Below the pieces are notes generated by a model. That model ran no database searches. It saw nothing but the letters and a program-made list of their open reading frames with translations, and was not told the DNA's origin. This document shows positions 16,083-23,415 of a stretch of 25,854 bases of DNA, piece by piece. Location of the stretch: positions 1 to 25,854 of the forward strand of contig CAYUVK010000070.1 in assembly GCA_964448105.1 (NCBI GenBank), given 5' to 3'. Made by a program: the position numbers and the translations under genes. The DNA comes from CAVQBP01 sp964448105 (GTDB lineage: Bacteria > Bacteroidota > Ignavibacteria > Ignavibacteriales > Ignavibacteriaceae). The first letter of the stretch is position 1. Each line of letters opens with the position of its first letter.

Positions 16083-16629
16083 TAATTACGATTCATTTAC
16101 TTACAACCTTGTTCAGCTTTTGGGAAATCATAAAATTCAACTTGTCATAAAAAGAAATGATGAAATTAATGCTGAACAAATAAATGAATTAAAGCCTGAC
16201 AAAATTTTAGTTTCACCGGGTCCCGGTATTCCCGAAGATTCAAAAGCATCTTTAACGGCTTATAGAGAATTTGGAAAAACTACTCCAATACTCGGAGTAT
16301 GTTTGGGGCATCAGGCCATGAGTGTTGTTTACGGTGCAAAAGTTGTAAAAGCTCCTGTTCTTATGCACGGGAAAACTTCTTTTATCAATCATGATAATAA
16401 AACTTTATTTAAAAAAATTCCCCAGCGTTTTGAAGCAACGAGATATCATTCTTTAATTGTTGATAGAGAAAGTCTTCCGGCATGCATGGAAATTTCTGCT
16501 GAAACTGATGACAATGTTATAATGGGAATTCGTCATAAGGATTACCCAGTTGAAGGAATTCAATTTCACCCTGAATCAATTTTAACTAAAGAAGGGAAAA
16601 ATATTATTAATAATTGGTTGTCTCAATAG
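16063..16629 (+). CDS. trpG: Anthranilate synthase component II (glutamine amidotransferase)
   Basis: TrpG, supplying ammonia from glutamine to TrpE; 188 aa. Start chosen at ATG 16063 because GGAGGTGA at 16052-16059 is a near-perfect Shine-Dalgarno; a TTG 3 nt upstream is too close to it. Class I amidotransferase triad: Cys80 in GVCLGHQ, His169 and Glu171 in QFHPES. The oxyanion/substrate motif SPGPGIPED is at 51-59. It overlaps the end of trpE, so coupled translation in equal amounts is expected. The same protein might also serve PabB, as in many bacteria, if no pabA exists. Confidence 0.96.
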   Translation: MKILVIDNYDSFTYNLVQLLGNHKIQLVIKRNDEINAEQINELKPDKILVSPGPGIPEDSKASLTAYREFGKTTPILGVCLGHQAMSVVYGAKVVKAPVLMHGKTSFINHDNKTLFKKIPQRFEATRYHSLIVDRESLPACMEISAETDDNVIMGIRHKDYPVEGIQFHPESILTKEGKNIINNWLSQ

Positions 16630-16657
16630 AGAGGATGATTAAATGCTTTTTAAATAC

Positions 16658-16719
16658 CATACTGAGCTTGTCGAAGTATGACATTTAATTGGTTTTCAGT
16701 CTTCGATAAACTCTGACTG
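16658..16719. repeat. Paired inverted hairpins between trpG and trpD
   Basis: Hairpin one is CATAC...GTATG (16658-16680) with loop containing TGAGCTTGTCGAA. Hairpin two is CAGTC...GACTG (16697-16719) whose loop is close to the reverse complement of the first (TTCGATAAACTCT). The pair is an inverted couple of one small element; the CTGAGCTTGTCGAAGTATG core recurs in intergenic regions of many draft Bacteroidota-type genomes (recalled). Confidence 0.7.
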
Positions 16720-16804
16720 ACAAATTGTAAGTTACTAAATTACTTTTTTTTAATCGTTGGTAAATAACATTTTGAATTTTGAAAACTCTTTAAAAGGAGG
16801 AATT

Positions 16805-17827
16805 ATGATAAAACAATACCTGGAAAAAATTATTGAAAAAGAAAATCTTTCTTTCGATGAAGCTTTTACAGTTATGAATGAAGTAATGACTGGTAATGTA
16901 AATAACTCGCTTCTTGCAGGATTTTTAGTAGCGCTTAAAGCAAAAGGAGAAACTCCTGCTGAAGTAGCCGGATTTGCAAAATCAATGAGGAACAATTGCA
17001 TCAAGATCAAATGCGATGATGAAAATGCAATAGATGTATGCGGCACCGGTGGAGATAACTCAGGAAGCTTTAACATTTCTACTGCAGTTGCTTTTACCGC
17101 TGCAGGAGCAGGTGTTAAAGTTGCCAAACACGGAAACCGTTCCATCTCAAGCAAAAGCGGAAGCGCAGATGTTTTACAGAATCTTGGTGTCAATATTAAT
17201 CTTAGCAGGGATGAATCTGAAAGAGCATTAAAAGAGATTGGTATTGCATTTTTATTTGCACCTCTTTATCATCCCGCTATGAAATATGCTGCCCCGGTTC
17301 GAAAAGAATTAGCAATGAAAACCGTTTTTAACATGCTGGGTCCGTTGACAAATCCTGCAGGAGTAAAAAAACAATTGATTGGAACATTTAACAGGAAAGC
17401 TGCAAGAACAATGTCTGAAGCCGCAAAATATCTTGACTTCGAAAAAGCCTGTTTTATTTGTTCAAACGATAGTTATGATGAAATTTATCTTGGAGATATA
17501 ACAGAAATTCATGAATACAATAACGGCAGAGAAATTAAATCATATACAATAACAAATGAAACATTTGATTATCCTAAACTAAGTGATGAAGATATAAAAG
17601 GAGATACGGCAGAAATAAATGCTCAAATTATTTTGAATGTGCTGGATAATAAAAATCAAAATGGTGCATTCCATACAATTGCAGCTAATTCAGCCCTTGC
17701 ATTATTTTGTGCTGGTTTTTCCGAAAATTTAAATGAATGCCAAAAAGCTGCTGAGGATTCGATATTATCCGGAGCAGCTTTATCAAAATTGAATCAATTA
17801 AGAAAATTCAGCAGGGCTGTAAGTTAG
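16805..17827 (+). CDS. trpD: Anthranilate phosphoribosyltransferase
   Basis: TrpD, anthranilate plus PRPP to phosphoribosylanthranilate; 340 aa. The ATG at 16805 is chosen over the in-frame ATG-less upstream extension from 16757 because AAAAGGAGG ends at 16800 and the family N-terminus (MIKQYLEKIIEKENLSFDEA) begins here. Motifs: GTGGD at 80-84 followed by NSGSFNIST, KHGNRSISSKSGSADVLQNLG, and NMLGPLTNPA. It is the last gene under attenuator 1; promoter 2 starts 32 nt after its stop. Confidence 0.96.
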   Translation: MIKQYLEKIIEKENLSFDEAFTVMNEVMTGNVNNSLLAGFLVALKAKGETPAEVAGFAKSMRNNCIKIKCDDENAIDVCGTGGDNSGSFNISTAVAFTAAGAGVKVAKHGNRSISSKSGSADVLQNLGVNINLSRDESERALKEIGIAFLFAPLYHPAMKYAAPVRKELAMKTVFNMLGPLTNPAGVKKQLIGTFNRKAARTMSEAAKYLDFEKACFICSNDSYDEIYLGDITEIHEYNNGREIKSYTITNETFDYPKLSDEDIKGDTAEINAQIILNVLDNKNQNGAFHTIAANSALALFCAGFSENLNECQKAAEDSILSGAALSKLNQLRKFSRAVS

Positions 17828-17858
17828 GTTAATCGATTGGGAAATATAACTTTAGTTC

Positions 17859-17888
17859 TTGACAAAGAGGAAAAGAGTCCTATATTTA
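17859..17888 (+). promoter_or_regulatory. trp promoter 2 (upstream of second leader)
   Basis: TTGACA at 17859-17864 and TATATT at 17881-17886 with a 16-nt spacer, followed by TA (TATATTTA, one base off TAnnTTTG). The leader ATG is 11 nt downstream. Box sequences and spacing are identical to promoter 1, so the promoter was copied together with the leader. Confidence 0.72.
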
Positions 17889-17899
17889 TAGTTTAAATT

Positions 17900-17977
17900 A
17901 TGAAAAATTTTACCGGAACATATTATTTTAATTATTTTTGGTACTGGTTTAGTATGCAAAATAGTATGTCCCGGTGA
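17900..17977 (+). CDS. Aromatic leader peptide 2 (Phe/Tyr/Trp-rich)
   Basis: A 25-codon ORF, ATG 17900 to TGA 17975-17977. It starts MKNFTGTYY and ends SMSR like leader 1. Residues 8-17 read YYFNYFWYWF: nine of ten aromatic; the whole peptide has four Phe, four Tyr and two Trp. It precedes a terminator copy and the genes trpC, trpF, DAHP synthase, trpB and trpA. The content suggests sensing of all three aromatic amino acids by ribosome stalling. No Shine-Dalgarno; nearly leaderless. Confidence 0.92.
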   Translation: MKNFTGTYYFNYFWYWFSMQNSMSR

Positions 17978-18034
17978 ATAGAGGCTAAAATAGAAATTTA
18001 CAAAAACCCTTCTCGCTCACCGGGAAGGGTTTTT
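17912..18034 (+). promoter_or_regulatory. Aromatic attenuator 2 (segments 1-4)
   Basis: Segment 1 (17912-17921) pairs with segment 2 (17966-17975) at 9 of 10 positions. Segment 2 (17969-17976, TCCCGGTG) pairs perfectly with 18018-18025 (CACCGGGA), which includes the loop and descending arm of the terminator. The same three exclusive states as attenuator 1 follow. The wobble pair of copy 1 is here a Watson-Crick pair (C for T at the terminator side), a base change that keeps the pairing. Confidence 0.82.
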
Positions 18035-18035
18035 T
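18002..18035 (+). terminator. Attenuator terminator 2
   Basis: Stem 18002-18015 with 18021-18034 including one T-G wobble, loop CTCAC, T-run to 18035. CCCTTC core pairs with GAAGGG. Located 24 nt after the leader 2 stop and 167 nt upstream of trpC. Confidence 0.92.
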
Positions 18036-18087
18036 AGTTTAAACTAATTTGTTAAAGTTTTTTAGATAGTAACCAAAAGTACAATAT

Positions 18088-18160
18088 TGTCATTTCGAAG
18101 GAGTCTTCGACTGAGAAATCTTTATCAAACACAAGATTTCCTCCTTCGGTCGAAATGACA
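18088..18160. repeat. Inverted repeat (TGTCATTTCGA family) in trpC 5' UTR
   Basis: Outer arms 18088-18098 and 18150-18160 are perfectly complementary over 11 bp; an inner stem pairs 18115-18122 with 18133-18140. The 73-nt element forms a long hairpin between attenuator 2 and trpC. This motif is a frequent intergenic repeat in Bacteroidota-like draft genomes (recalled). With it, the gene-free stretch 17828-18201 is accounted for: promoter, leader, terminator, repeat. Confidence 0.8.
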
Positions 18161-18201
18161 GAACTAGTTTGATTTTTATGAAAAATTAAATTGGAACAAC
18201 T

Positions 18202-19011
18202 TTGAATATACTCGATCAAATAGTTGAAGTTAAAAAAGAAGAAGTTAAAAAATTAAAGCTGAAATATTCTCTTAACTCTTTTAAAGAAATAGAGTTTTTT
18301 GAATCGGATACAATTAAGTTTTCTGATAAAATCAAAGGTAACCAAAATATTTCTATAATAGCAGAAATAAAAAAGGCAAGCCCTTCCAAAGGAATTATAC
18401 GGGAAGATTTTAATCATCTCAAGATTGCCGAAACATATTTTAAATGCAGAGCCAATGCTGTTTCTATTTTAACCGATGAAAACTTTTTCAAAGGAAGTAT
18501 TGAGTATCTGAAAGAGATAGCCTTAATAAAAGAAGTTCCTTTATTGAGAAAAGATTTTATCCTTGATGAATTCCAGGTCTTCCAATCAAAAGGAAATGGA
18601 GCGGATATTATTCTTTTAATCAGTGAAATTTTATCTAAAGCTCAAATTAATGAATTAACTCATGCGGCAAAAGAAGCCGGTCTTGAAGTCCTGCTTGAAC
18701 TCCATTCCGAAAAGCAGCTTGATAAAATCGATTTTGATATTAATAATATTTTGGGAGTTAACAATAGAAACTTAGAAGATTTTTCTATTGATCTTAATAC
18801 AACATTAAAGCTTTCAAAACTTTTTCCTGAAGAATCTATTTTAGTAACGGAAAGCGGTATAAATAAAAAACAAGATATAGATTATTTAATGCAAGCTAAT
18901 ATAAATGCACTATTAATAGGTGAACATTTAATGGCTTCAAAAAATATTGAAAAGAATTTTAAAGAACTTAAAGAATGGTGTTTAATTACGGAAAATACTA
19001 ATGAAAGTTAA
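18202..19011 (+). CDS. trpC: Indole-3-glycerol phosphate synthase
   Basis: TrpC, converting CdRP to indole-3-glycerol phosphate; 269 aa TIM barrel. Start is TTG 18202 (family N-terminus NILDQIVEVKKEEV); Shine-Dalgarno weak. Motifs: IIAEIKKASPSKG (catalytic Lys), the SILTDENFFKGS strand, PLLRKDFILDEFQV (catalytic Lys), GVNNRNLEDF and ESILVTESGI. It is the first gene under attenuator 2 and overlaps trpF by 11 nt, so the two are separate proteins, unlike the fused TrpCF of E. coli. Confidence 0.96.
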   Translation: MNILDQIVEVKKEEVKKLKLKYSLNSFKEIEFFESDTIKFSDKIKGNQNISIIAEIKKASPSKGIIREDFNHLKIAETYFKCRANAVSILTDENFFKGSIEYLKEIALIKEVPLLRKDFILDEFQVFQSKGNGADIILLISEILSKAQINELTHAAKEAGLEVLLELHSEKQLDKIDFDINNILGVNNRNLEDFSIDLNTTLKLSKLFPEESILVTESGINKKQDIDYLMQANINALLIGEHLMASKNIEKNFKELKEWCLITENTNES

Positions 19012-19642
19012 AGTCTGCGGTATTACAAATTTAGAAGATGCACTTTTGTGCGAGTCTGAAGGAGCAGATGCGCTCGGATTTATCTTTTATAAAAAAAGCA
19101 AAAGATATATTAAACCTAATACTGCAAAAGAAATAATTGAACACCTCTCCCCTTTCACAATGAAAGTGGGAGTGTTTGTAAATGATTCTCCGGATTTTAT
19201 AAATGAAACTGCAAAAAATTTGCATCTAAATATAGTCCAATTGCATGGAGAAGAAACGCCTGATATGGTAAGCAGAATAAATTTTCCTGTAATTAAAAGT
19301 TTTAGAATAAACGGGAAATTTGATTTCCCGATATTAAAACAATATCCGGCTTCTTTTTTCCTGTTCGACACTTTTTCTAATTCCGAATATGGCGGTACCG
19401 GGAAAACATTTAATTGGAAATTAATTCCTGATGAATTAAAAAGTAAAATAATTTTAGCAGGCGGAATTTCAATAAATAATATTGAAGAAATTATAAAAAA
19501 TGTAAAACCAGCAGCAGTTGATCTCTCATCTTCACTTGAAGTTAAACCGGGTAGAAAAGATAACAAAAAAGTAAAAGAATTTTTCAACAAAATAAAAAAT
19601 CTTAAGCCTAAGGCTTATCAGCCTCTGGCTGAAAGGAGCTAA
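19001..19642 (+). CDS. trpF: Phosphoribosylanthranilate isomerase
   Basis: TrpF, PRA to CdRP; 213 aa TIM barrel. Motifs: KVCGIT near the start (catalytic Cys), GADALGFIFYKKSKRYI, GVFVND, VQLHGEE, FDTFSNSEYGGTGKTFNW and the phosphate loop ILAGGIS. The last 13 or so residues (after KIKNL) are encoded by the 30-nt double-hairpin element at 19603-19632, an unusual extension beyond the normal family end. The stop is 2 nt before the DAHP synthase start; the AAAGGAG for that gene lies inside this C-terminus. Confidence 0.95.
   Translation: MKVKVCGITNLEDALLCESEGADALGFIFYKKSKRYIKPNTAKEIIEHLSPFTMKVGVFVNDSPDFINETAKNLHLNIVQLHGEETPDMVSRINFPVIKSFRINGKFDFPILKQYPASFFLFDTFSNSEYGGTGKTFNWKLIPDELKSKIILAGGISINNIEEIIKNVKPAAVDLSSSLEVKPGRKDNKKVKEFFNKIKNLKPKAYQPLAERS
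19603..19632. repeat. 30-nt double-hairpin element, copy 2 (inside trpF end)
   Basis: TAAGCC-TAA-GGCTTA (19603-19617) followed by TCAGCC-TCT-GGCTGA (19618-19632). It encodes about ten residues of the trpF C-terminus (KPKAYQPLAE) and stops right at the Shine-Dalgarno (AAAGGAG, 19632-19638) of the next gene. Confidence 0.87.
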
Positions 19643-19644
19643 AA

Positions 19645-20679
19645 ATGGTTATAATGATGAAACTCAATGCACCTAAAGAAGACATTGAGCAGGTAATAAA
19701 TAAAATTCACTCTAAAGGCTGCAATCATCATGAAATATGGGGTTCTGAAAAGCTTGCAATTGGTGTAACAGGACAAACAACAGCATTATCCGAAGAGGAA
19801 TTTTTAATCATGAACTCCGTAGATGAAGTTTACCGCGTTTCAAAACCTTACAAGCTCGTAAGCCGGGAAGTAAAATCCGAGGATACTGTAATAAATATTA
19901 ACGGCAAATTAATTGGCGCTGAGGAATTAACCATTATTGCCGGTCCTTGCTCTATCGAAAGCAGGGAGCAAATATTTGATATTGCCGGTCAATTAAAAGA
20001 GATGGGAATACGGTTTTTAAGAGCAGGCGCTTATAAACCGCGAACAAGTCCTTATGCATTCCAGGGATTAAAAGAAAAAGGATTGGAATACCTTGCAGAA
20101 GTAAAAAAAGAATTGGGGATGATGATAGTGACAGAAGTAAAAGATACTAATACCCTTCCTCAAGTTGCTTCAATTGCAGATATATTACAGATTGGTGCAC
20201 GTAACATGCAAAACTTCTCTTTGCTGGAAGAAGTCGGAGAATTATCTAACGTGGTTTTGCTTAAAAGAGGTCTCGCTGCTACAATTGAAGATTTATTGAT
20301 GAGTGCTGAATATATTCTTTCCAGAGGAAATTATAACGTAATTTTATGTGAAAGAGGAATAAGAACATTTGAAACTCAAACAAGAAATACACTCGATTTA
20401 AATGCAATACCGGTTATAAAAAAACATTCACATCTCCCGATTATTGTTGATCCTTCACATGGAATTGGAATGTGGGATAAAGTTACACCAATGGCTATGG
20501 CAGCAGTTGCCTGCGGAGCCGACGGTTTGATGATTGAAGTTCATTCACATCCGGAAGAAGCTTTATCGGATGGCTTTCAATCCCTAAAACCGAATACATT
20601 CAAACAACTTTTAGAAAAAATAGAACAGCTAGCTCCTGTAGTAAATAAGAAAGTAAATCTTTATGCAGAACTTACTTGA
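19645..20679 (+). CDS. 3-Deoxy-7-phosphoheptulonate (DAHP) synthase, type I-beta
   Basis: First step of the shikimate pathway: PEP plus erythrose 4-phosphate to DAHP; 344 aa. Residues 1 to about 70 match the ferredoxin-like regulatory domain of the AroA/AroG-beta group (MVIMMKLNAPKEDIEQVINK). The catalytic barrel from about 90 shows AGPCSIES at 99-106, FLRAGAYKPRTSPYAFQG, LQIGARNMQNF, LLKRG, CERGIRTFE, PIIVDPSHGIG and ACGADGLMIEVH. In some homologues the N-terminal domain gives Tyr/Phe feedback (known, not shown here). It has AAAGGAG at 19632-19638 and overlaps trpB by 17 nt. Symbol left blank: aroF, aroG and aroA are all used. Confidence 0.95.
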   Translation: MVIMMKLNAPKEDIEQVINKIHSKGCNHHEIWGSEKLAIGVTGQTTALSEEEFLIMNSVDEVYRVSKPYKLVSREVKSEDTVININGKLIGAEELTIIAGPCSIESREQIFDIAGQLKEMGIRFLRAGAYKPRTSPYAFQGLKEKGLEYLAEVKKELGMMIVTEVKDTNTLPQVASIADILQIGARNMQNFSLLEEVGELSNVVLLKRGLAATIEDLLMSAEYILSRGNYNVILCERGIRTFETQTRNTLDLNAIPVIKKHSHLPIIVDPSHGIGMWDKVTPMAMAAVACGADGLMIEVHSHPEEALSDGFQSLKPNTFKQLLEKIEQLAPVVNKKVNLYAELT

Positions 20680-21868
20680 GTATAACCAGCCGGATATAAA
20701 CGGCAGATTTGGGAAGTACGGGGGCAAATATGTTCCCGAAACTCTCATAACTCCTTTACATGAATTAGAAGATATATATTCACAATTAAAAAATGATCCT
20801 TCTTTTATAGATGAATTAACAAAATTAAATCATGAATATTCCGGCAGACCAACACCTTTAACATTTGCTGAAAATTTGACCGAACATTTCGGCAAAGCAA
20901 AAATTTATCTTAAACGCGAAGACTTATGTCATACAGGCGCTCATAAAATAAATAATGCTTTGGGACAAATACTACTTGCAAAAAAATTAGGTAAAACCAG
21001 GATAATTGCAGAAACAGGTGCAGGACAGCATGGAGTTGCAACTGCAACGGTTTGTGCAAAGTTCGGATTAAAATGTTTTGTTTATATGGGCGAAGTTGAT
21101 ATGGAGAGGCAAAGTCCAAATGTTTTTAGGATGAAACTATTAGGTGCTGAAGTAATTCCTGTTAAATCCGGAAGCAGAACTTTAAAAGATGCAACTAACG
21201 AAGCTATCCGTGATTGGGTTACTAATGTAAAAGACACTCATTATATAATCGGATCAGTTGTTGGGCCGCATCCGTATCCAATGCTGGTTAGAGATTTCCA
21301 ATCTATAATCGGTAAAGAAACAAAAGAACAAATTTTTTCTATTGAAAAGAAACTGCCGGATTATATTGTTGCATGTGTTGGCGGTGGAAGTAACGCAATC
21401 GGAATTTTTTATCCTTTTATAAATGATCATGTGAAATTAATAGGTGTTGAAGCTGCCGGCTTTGGAATTGATACTAATAAGCACTGTGCAACTTTAACAT
21501 TAGGAAGAGAAGGAATTTTTCAAGGGATGAAAACTTATCTTCTTCAAAATGATGAAGGACAAATTTCCGAGGTACATTCTATTTCAGCCGGACTTGATTA
21601 TCCCGGTGTAGGCCCTGAGCATAGCTTTTTAAAGGATGAAGTCCTAGCAGAATATCATTCGATTACCGATGATGAAGCAATGGATGCAACCAAATTATTG
21701 TCTGTAAAAGAAGGGATTATTCCAGCTTTGGAAACAGCACATGCTCTTGCTTATTTAAACTATTTAATGCCGGGTACAAAAAAAGATGAAATAGTGATAG
21801 TGAACGTTAGCGGCAGAGGCGATAAAGATTTAAATACAATTATCAAAAGCATGGGGGAACAATTTTAA
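20663..21868 (+). CDS. trpB: Tryptophan synthase beta chain
   Basis: TrpB, PLP-dependent condensation of indole and serine; 401 aa. It is of the TrpB1 type, which pairs with TrpA: FGKYGGKYVPETL start, PLP lysine Lys95 in HTGAHKINNALGQ, AETGAGQHGVATAT with the catalytic Glu, phosphate-binding GGGSNAIG, and LDYPGVGPEHSFL. The start ATG 20663 lies within the end of the DAHP synthase gene, and the stop shares one base with the trpA ATG. Both overlaps fit tight translational coupling. Confidence 0.97.
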   Translation: MQNLLEYNQPDINGRFGKYGGKYVPETLITPLHELEDIYSQLKNDPSFIDELTKLNHEYSGRPTPLTFAENLTEHFGKAKIYLKREDLCHTGAHKINNALGQILLAKKLGKTRIIAETGAGQHGVATATVCAKFGLKCFVYMGEVDMERQSPNVFRMKLLGAEVIPVKSGSRTLKDATNEAIRDWVTNVKDTHYIIGSVVGPHPYPMLVRDFQSIIGKETKEQIFSIEKKLPDYIVACVGGGSNAIGIFYPFINDHVKLIGVEAAGFGIDTNKHCATLTLGREGIFQGMKTYLLQNDEGQISEVHSISAGLDYPGVGPEHSFLKDEVLAEYHSITDDEAMDATKLLSVKEGIIPALETAHALAYLNYLMPGTKKDEIVIVNVSGRGDKDLNTIIKSMGEQF

Positions 21869-22656
21869 TGGAAAAAATATCAGACTATATTTCTCAAAAA
21901 AATAAAAACGGAGAAAAAGTCCTTTCAATTTTTTTAACAAGCGGATTTCCCGATAAAAATAAATTTTCCGAATTGGCAATTGAAATTTTAGAATCCGGTG
22001 CGGATATGCTCGAGATAGGATTTCCCTTCAGTGATCCTTTGGCTGATGGCCCGACGATTCAATATTCTTCTCAAAAGGCACTTGAAAATGGAATAAATAT
22101 TAAAAATACTTTTGATTATATAAAAGAAATAAGAAAGAAATCGGATAAGCCAATAATTCTAATGGGATATGCAAATCCGGTTTTATCTTACGGGTTAAAA
22201 AATTTTGCGGATGAAGCGAAGACCATTGGAGTAAACGGTGTAATCGTACCGGATGTGCCGATAGATGAATATAATAATTTCTATAATGGTGCTTTTGATG
22301 GATTAGAAAAGATTTTGTTAACCACACCAACTACTTCAGATGAAAGAATTAAAAAAATTGATGAATTGAGTGAAGGTTTTGTCTATTATGTCAGCATGAC
22401 CGGTACAACCGGAAAGCAAGTTAAACATAACGACGAGATTATGAATCCATTAAAAAAGTCTTCTTCATTAATTAAGAAAAATAAGATGCTAATCGGTTTT
22501 GGCATCTCAAACCAGGATGATGTTAAAACTTTCTCACCATATTGTTCAGGAGTAATTGTAGGTAGTGCAGTTATTAAATCTTTGATGAACCAAGAAAAAA
22601 AGGCAACTTTACAACTTATAAAAAACCTAAAAGAAGCTTTAAATAATCAAAACTAA
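21868..22656 (+). CDS. trpA: Tryptophan synthase alpha chain
   Basis: TrpA, indole-3-glycerol phosphate to indole, forming the alpha2-beta2 complex with TrpB; 262 aa. The catalytic Glu is in ADMLEIGFPFSDPLADGPTIQ and the catalytic Asp is the one in SDPLADG. Other motifs are LMGYANPVLSYG, GVIVPDVPIDE, YYVSMTGTTG and the phosphate loops IGFGIS and GVIVGSAVIK. It is the last gene of the operon; no clean U-tract terminator follows, but a large inverted repeat does. Confidence 0.96.
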   Translation: MEKISDYISQKNKNGEKVLSIFLTSGFPDKNKFSELAIEILESGADMLEIGFPFSDPLADGPTIQYSSQKALENGINIKNTFDYIKEIRKKSDKPIILMGYANPVLSYGLKNFADEAKTIGVNGVIVPDVPIDEYNNFYNGAFDGLEKILLTTPTTSDERIKKIDELSEGFVYYVSMTGTTGKQVKHNDEIMNPLKKSSSLIKKNKMLIGFGISNQDDVKTFSPYCSGVIVGSAVIKSLMNQEKKATLQLIKNLKEALNNQN

Positions 22657-22677
22657 ACTAATATTGGATTGGAGGAA

Positions 22678-22855
22678 TAGAACACGGATTTGACGGATGA
22701 GACGGATCAAAACGGATAAGGAAGAAAGAAATATGATCTTTAAAATATTTTTAGTATGAATTGTGTTTTTAATAAAGTACTTAAATTAAAAAACATCTGG
22801 ATATTAATAAAAAAAATCAGTCAAAATCCGCCTAATCAGTTAAATCAGTGTTCTA
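22678..22855. repeat. Long inverted repeat with four ACGGAT direct repeats
   Basis: Arms 22678-22707 and 22826-22855 match at 25 of 30 positions inverted. The left side also has four ACGGAT copies (22683, 22693, 22702, 22712) spaced 9-10 nt. It fills the convergent trpA-ridA gap and could serve as a two-way terminator, though it looks like a widespread intergenic repeat (AACACGGATTTxACGGAT family). Confidence 0.72.
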
Positions 22856-22859
22856 TAAA

Positions 22860-23318
22860 TTAAGATTTAATCTCGCAAATCATTTCAATCTCAACTGCGG
22901 CATTTAATGGGAGTGCATTTACTCCAACAGCACTTCTAGCATGTTTTCCCTTTTCACCGAAAATTTTTATCAGCAATTCCGAAGCTCCGTTTGCAACTTT
23001 AGGCTGGTCTGTAAAACTGTCCGAACTATTTACAAATACAGTAAGCTTAACGATTCTTTCAATTTTATTGAGATCGCCTGTAATCCCTTTTATTGCTGAA
23101 AGGCAATTTAATACACAAGTTTCCGCAGCACGCTTTCCTTCCATTAAAGTTAATTCTTTATCTATTTTACCTTTAAACATCAATTCTCCTGCAATAGAAG
23201 GAATCTGTCCTGCTGTAAAAATAAGGTTATTAATTGCAAGTGCCGGTATATATGCCGCAACTGGTTTGGGAGGTTCAGGTAAATTAAATCCTAATTCTTT
23301 TATTTTTTCTTCTATCAT
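22860..23318 (-). CDS. RidA/YjgF-family protein
   Basis: A 152-aa RidA (YjgF/YER057c/UK114) superfamily protein. Archetypal members hydrolyse reactive enamine/imine intermediates from PLP enzymes. Visible: NLIFTAGQIPSI, CVLNCLSAIKGITGDLNKI, VKLTVFVNSSDSF, and ARSAVGVNALPLNAAVEIEMICEI, with the substrate-binding Arg and the final Glu region. It is longer than the ~128-aa RidA core and resembles the ~150-aa subgroup with an N-terminal extension starting EEKIKELG. A strong AAAGGAGA Shine-Dalgarno precedes the ATG. It is divergent from mazG. Confidence 0.88.
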   Translation of the reverse strand: MIEEKIKELGFNLPEPPKPVAAYIPALAINNLIFTAGQIPSIAGELMFKGKIDKELTLMEGKRAAETCVLNCLSAIKGITGDLNKIERIVKLTVFVNSSDSFTDQPKVANGASELLIKIFGEKGKHARSAVGVNALPLNAAVEIEMICEIKS

Positions 23319-23415
23319 TTTATCTCCTTTTTTAACATGAATCGTTTTTATTATCTTTGTTTTTATATAATGGATTAATCTTCTTTATGAAATTTAAAAA
23401 TAAAGGATAAAAATA

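Noticed and set aside
16750..17193. Long antisense ORF opposite trpD
   Set aside because: Shadow of the trpD codon pattern; no start signal and no recognisable product.
19031..19590. Antisense ORFs opposite trpF
   Set aside because: The trpF frame has full family motifs; the antisense products are hydrophobic shadows.
23352..23359. TATCTTTG box upstream of mazG as a Bacteroidota promoter
   Set aside because: Matches TAnnTTTG but no TTG element lies at the right distance upstream; too weak to list.
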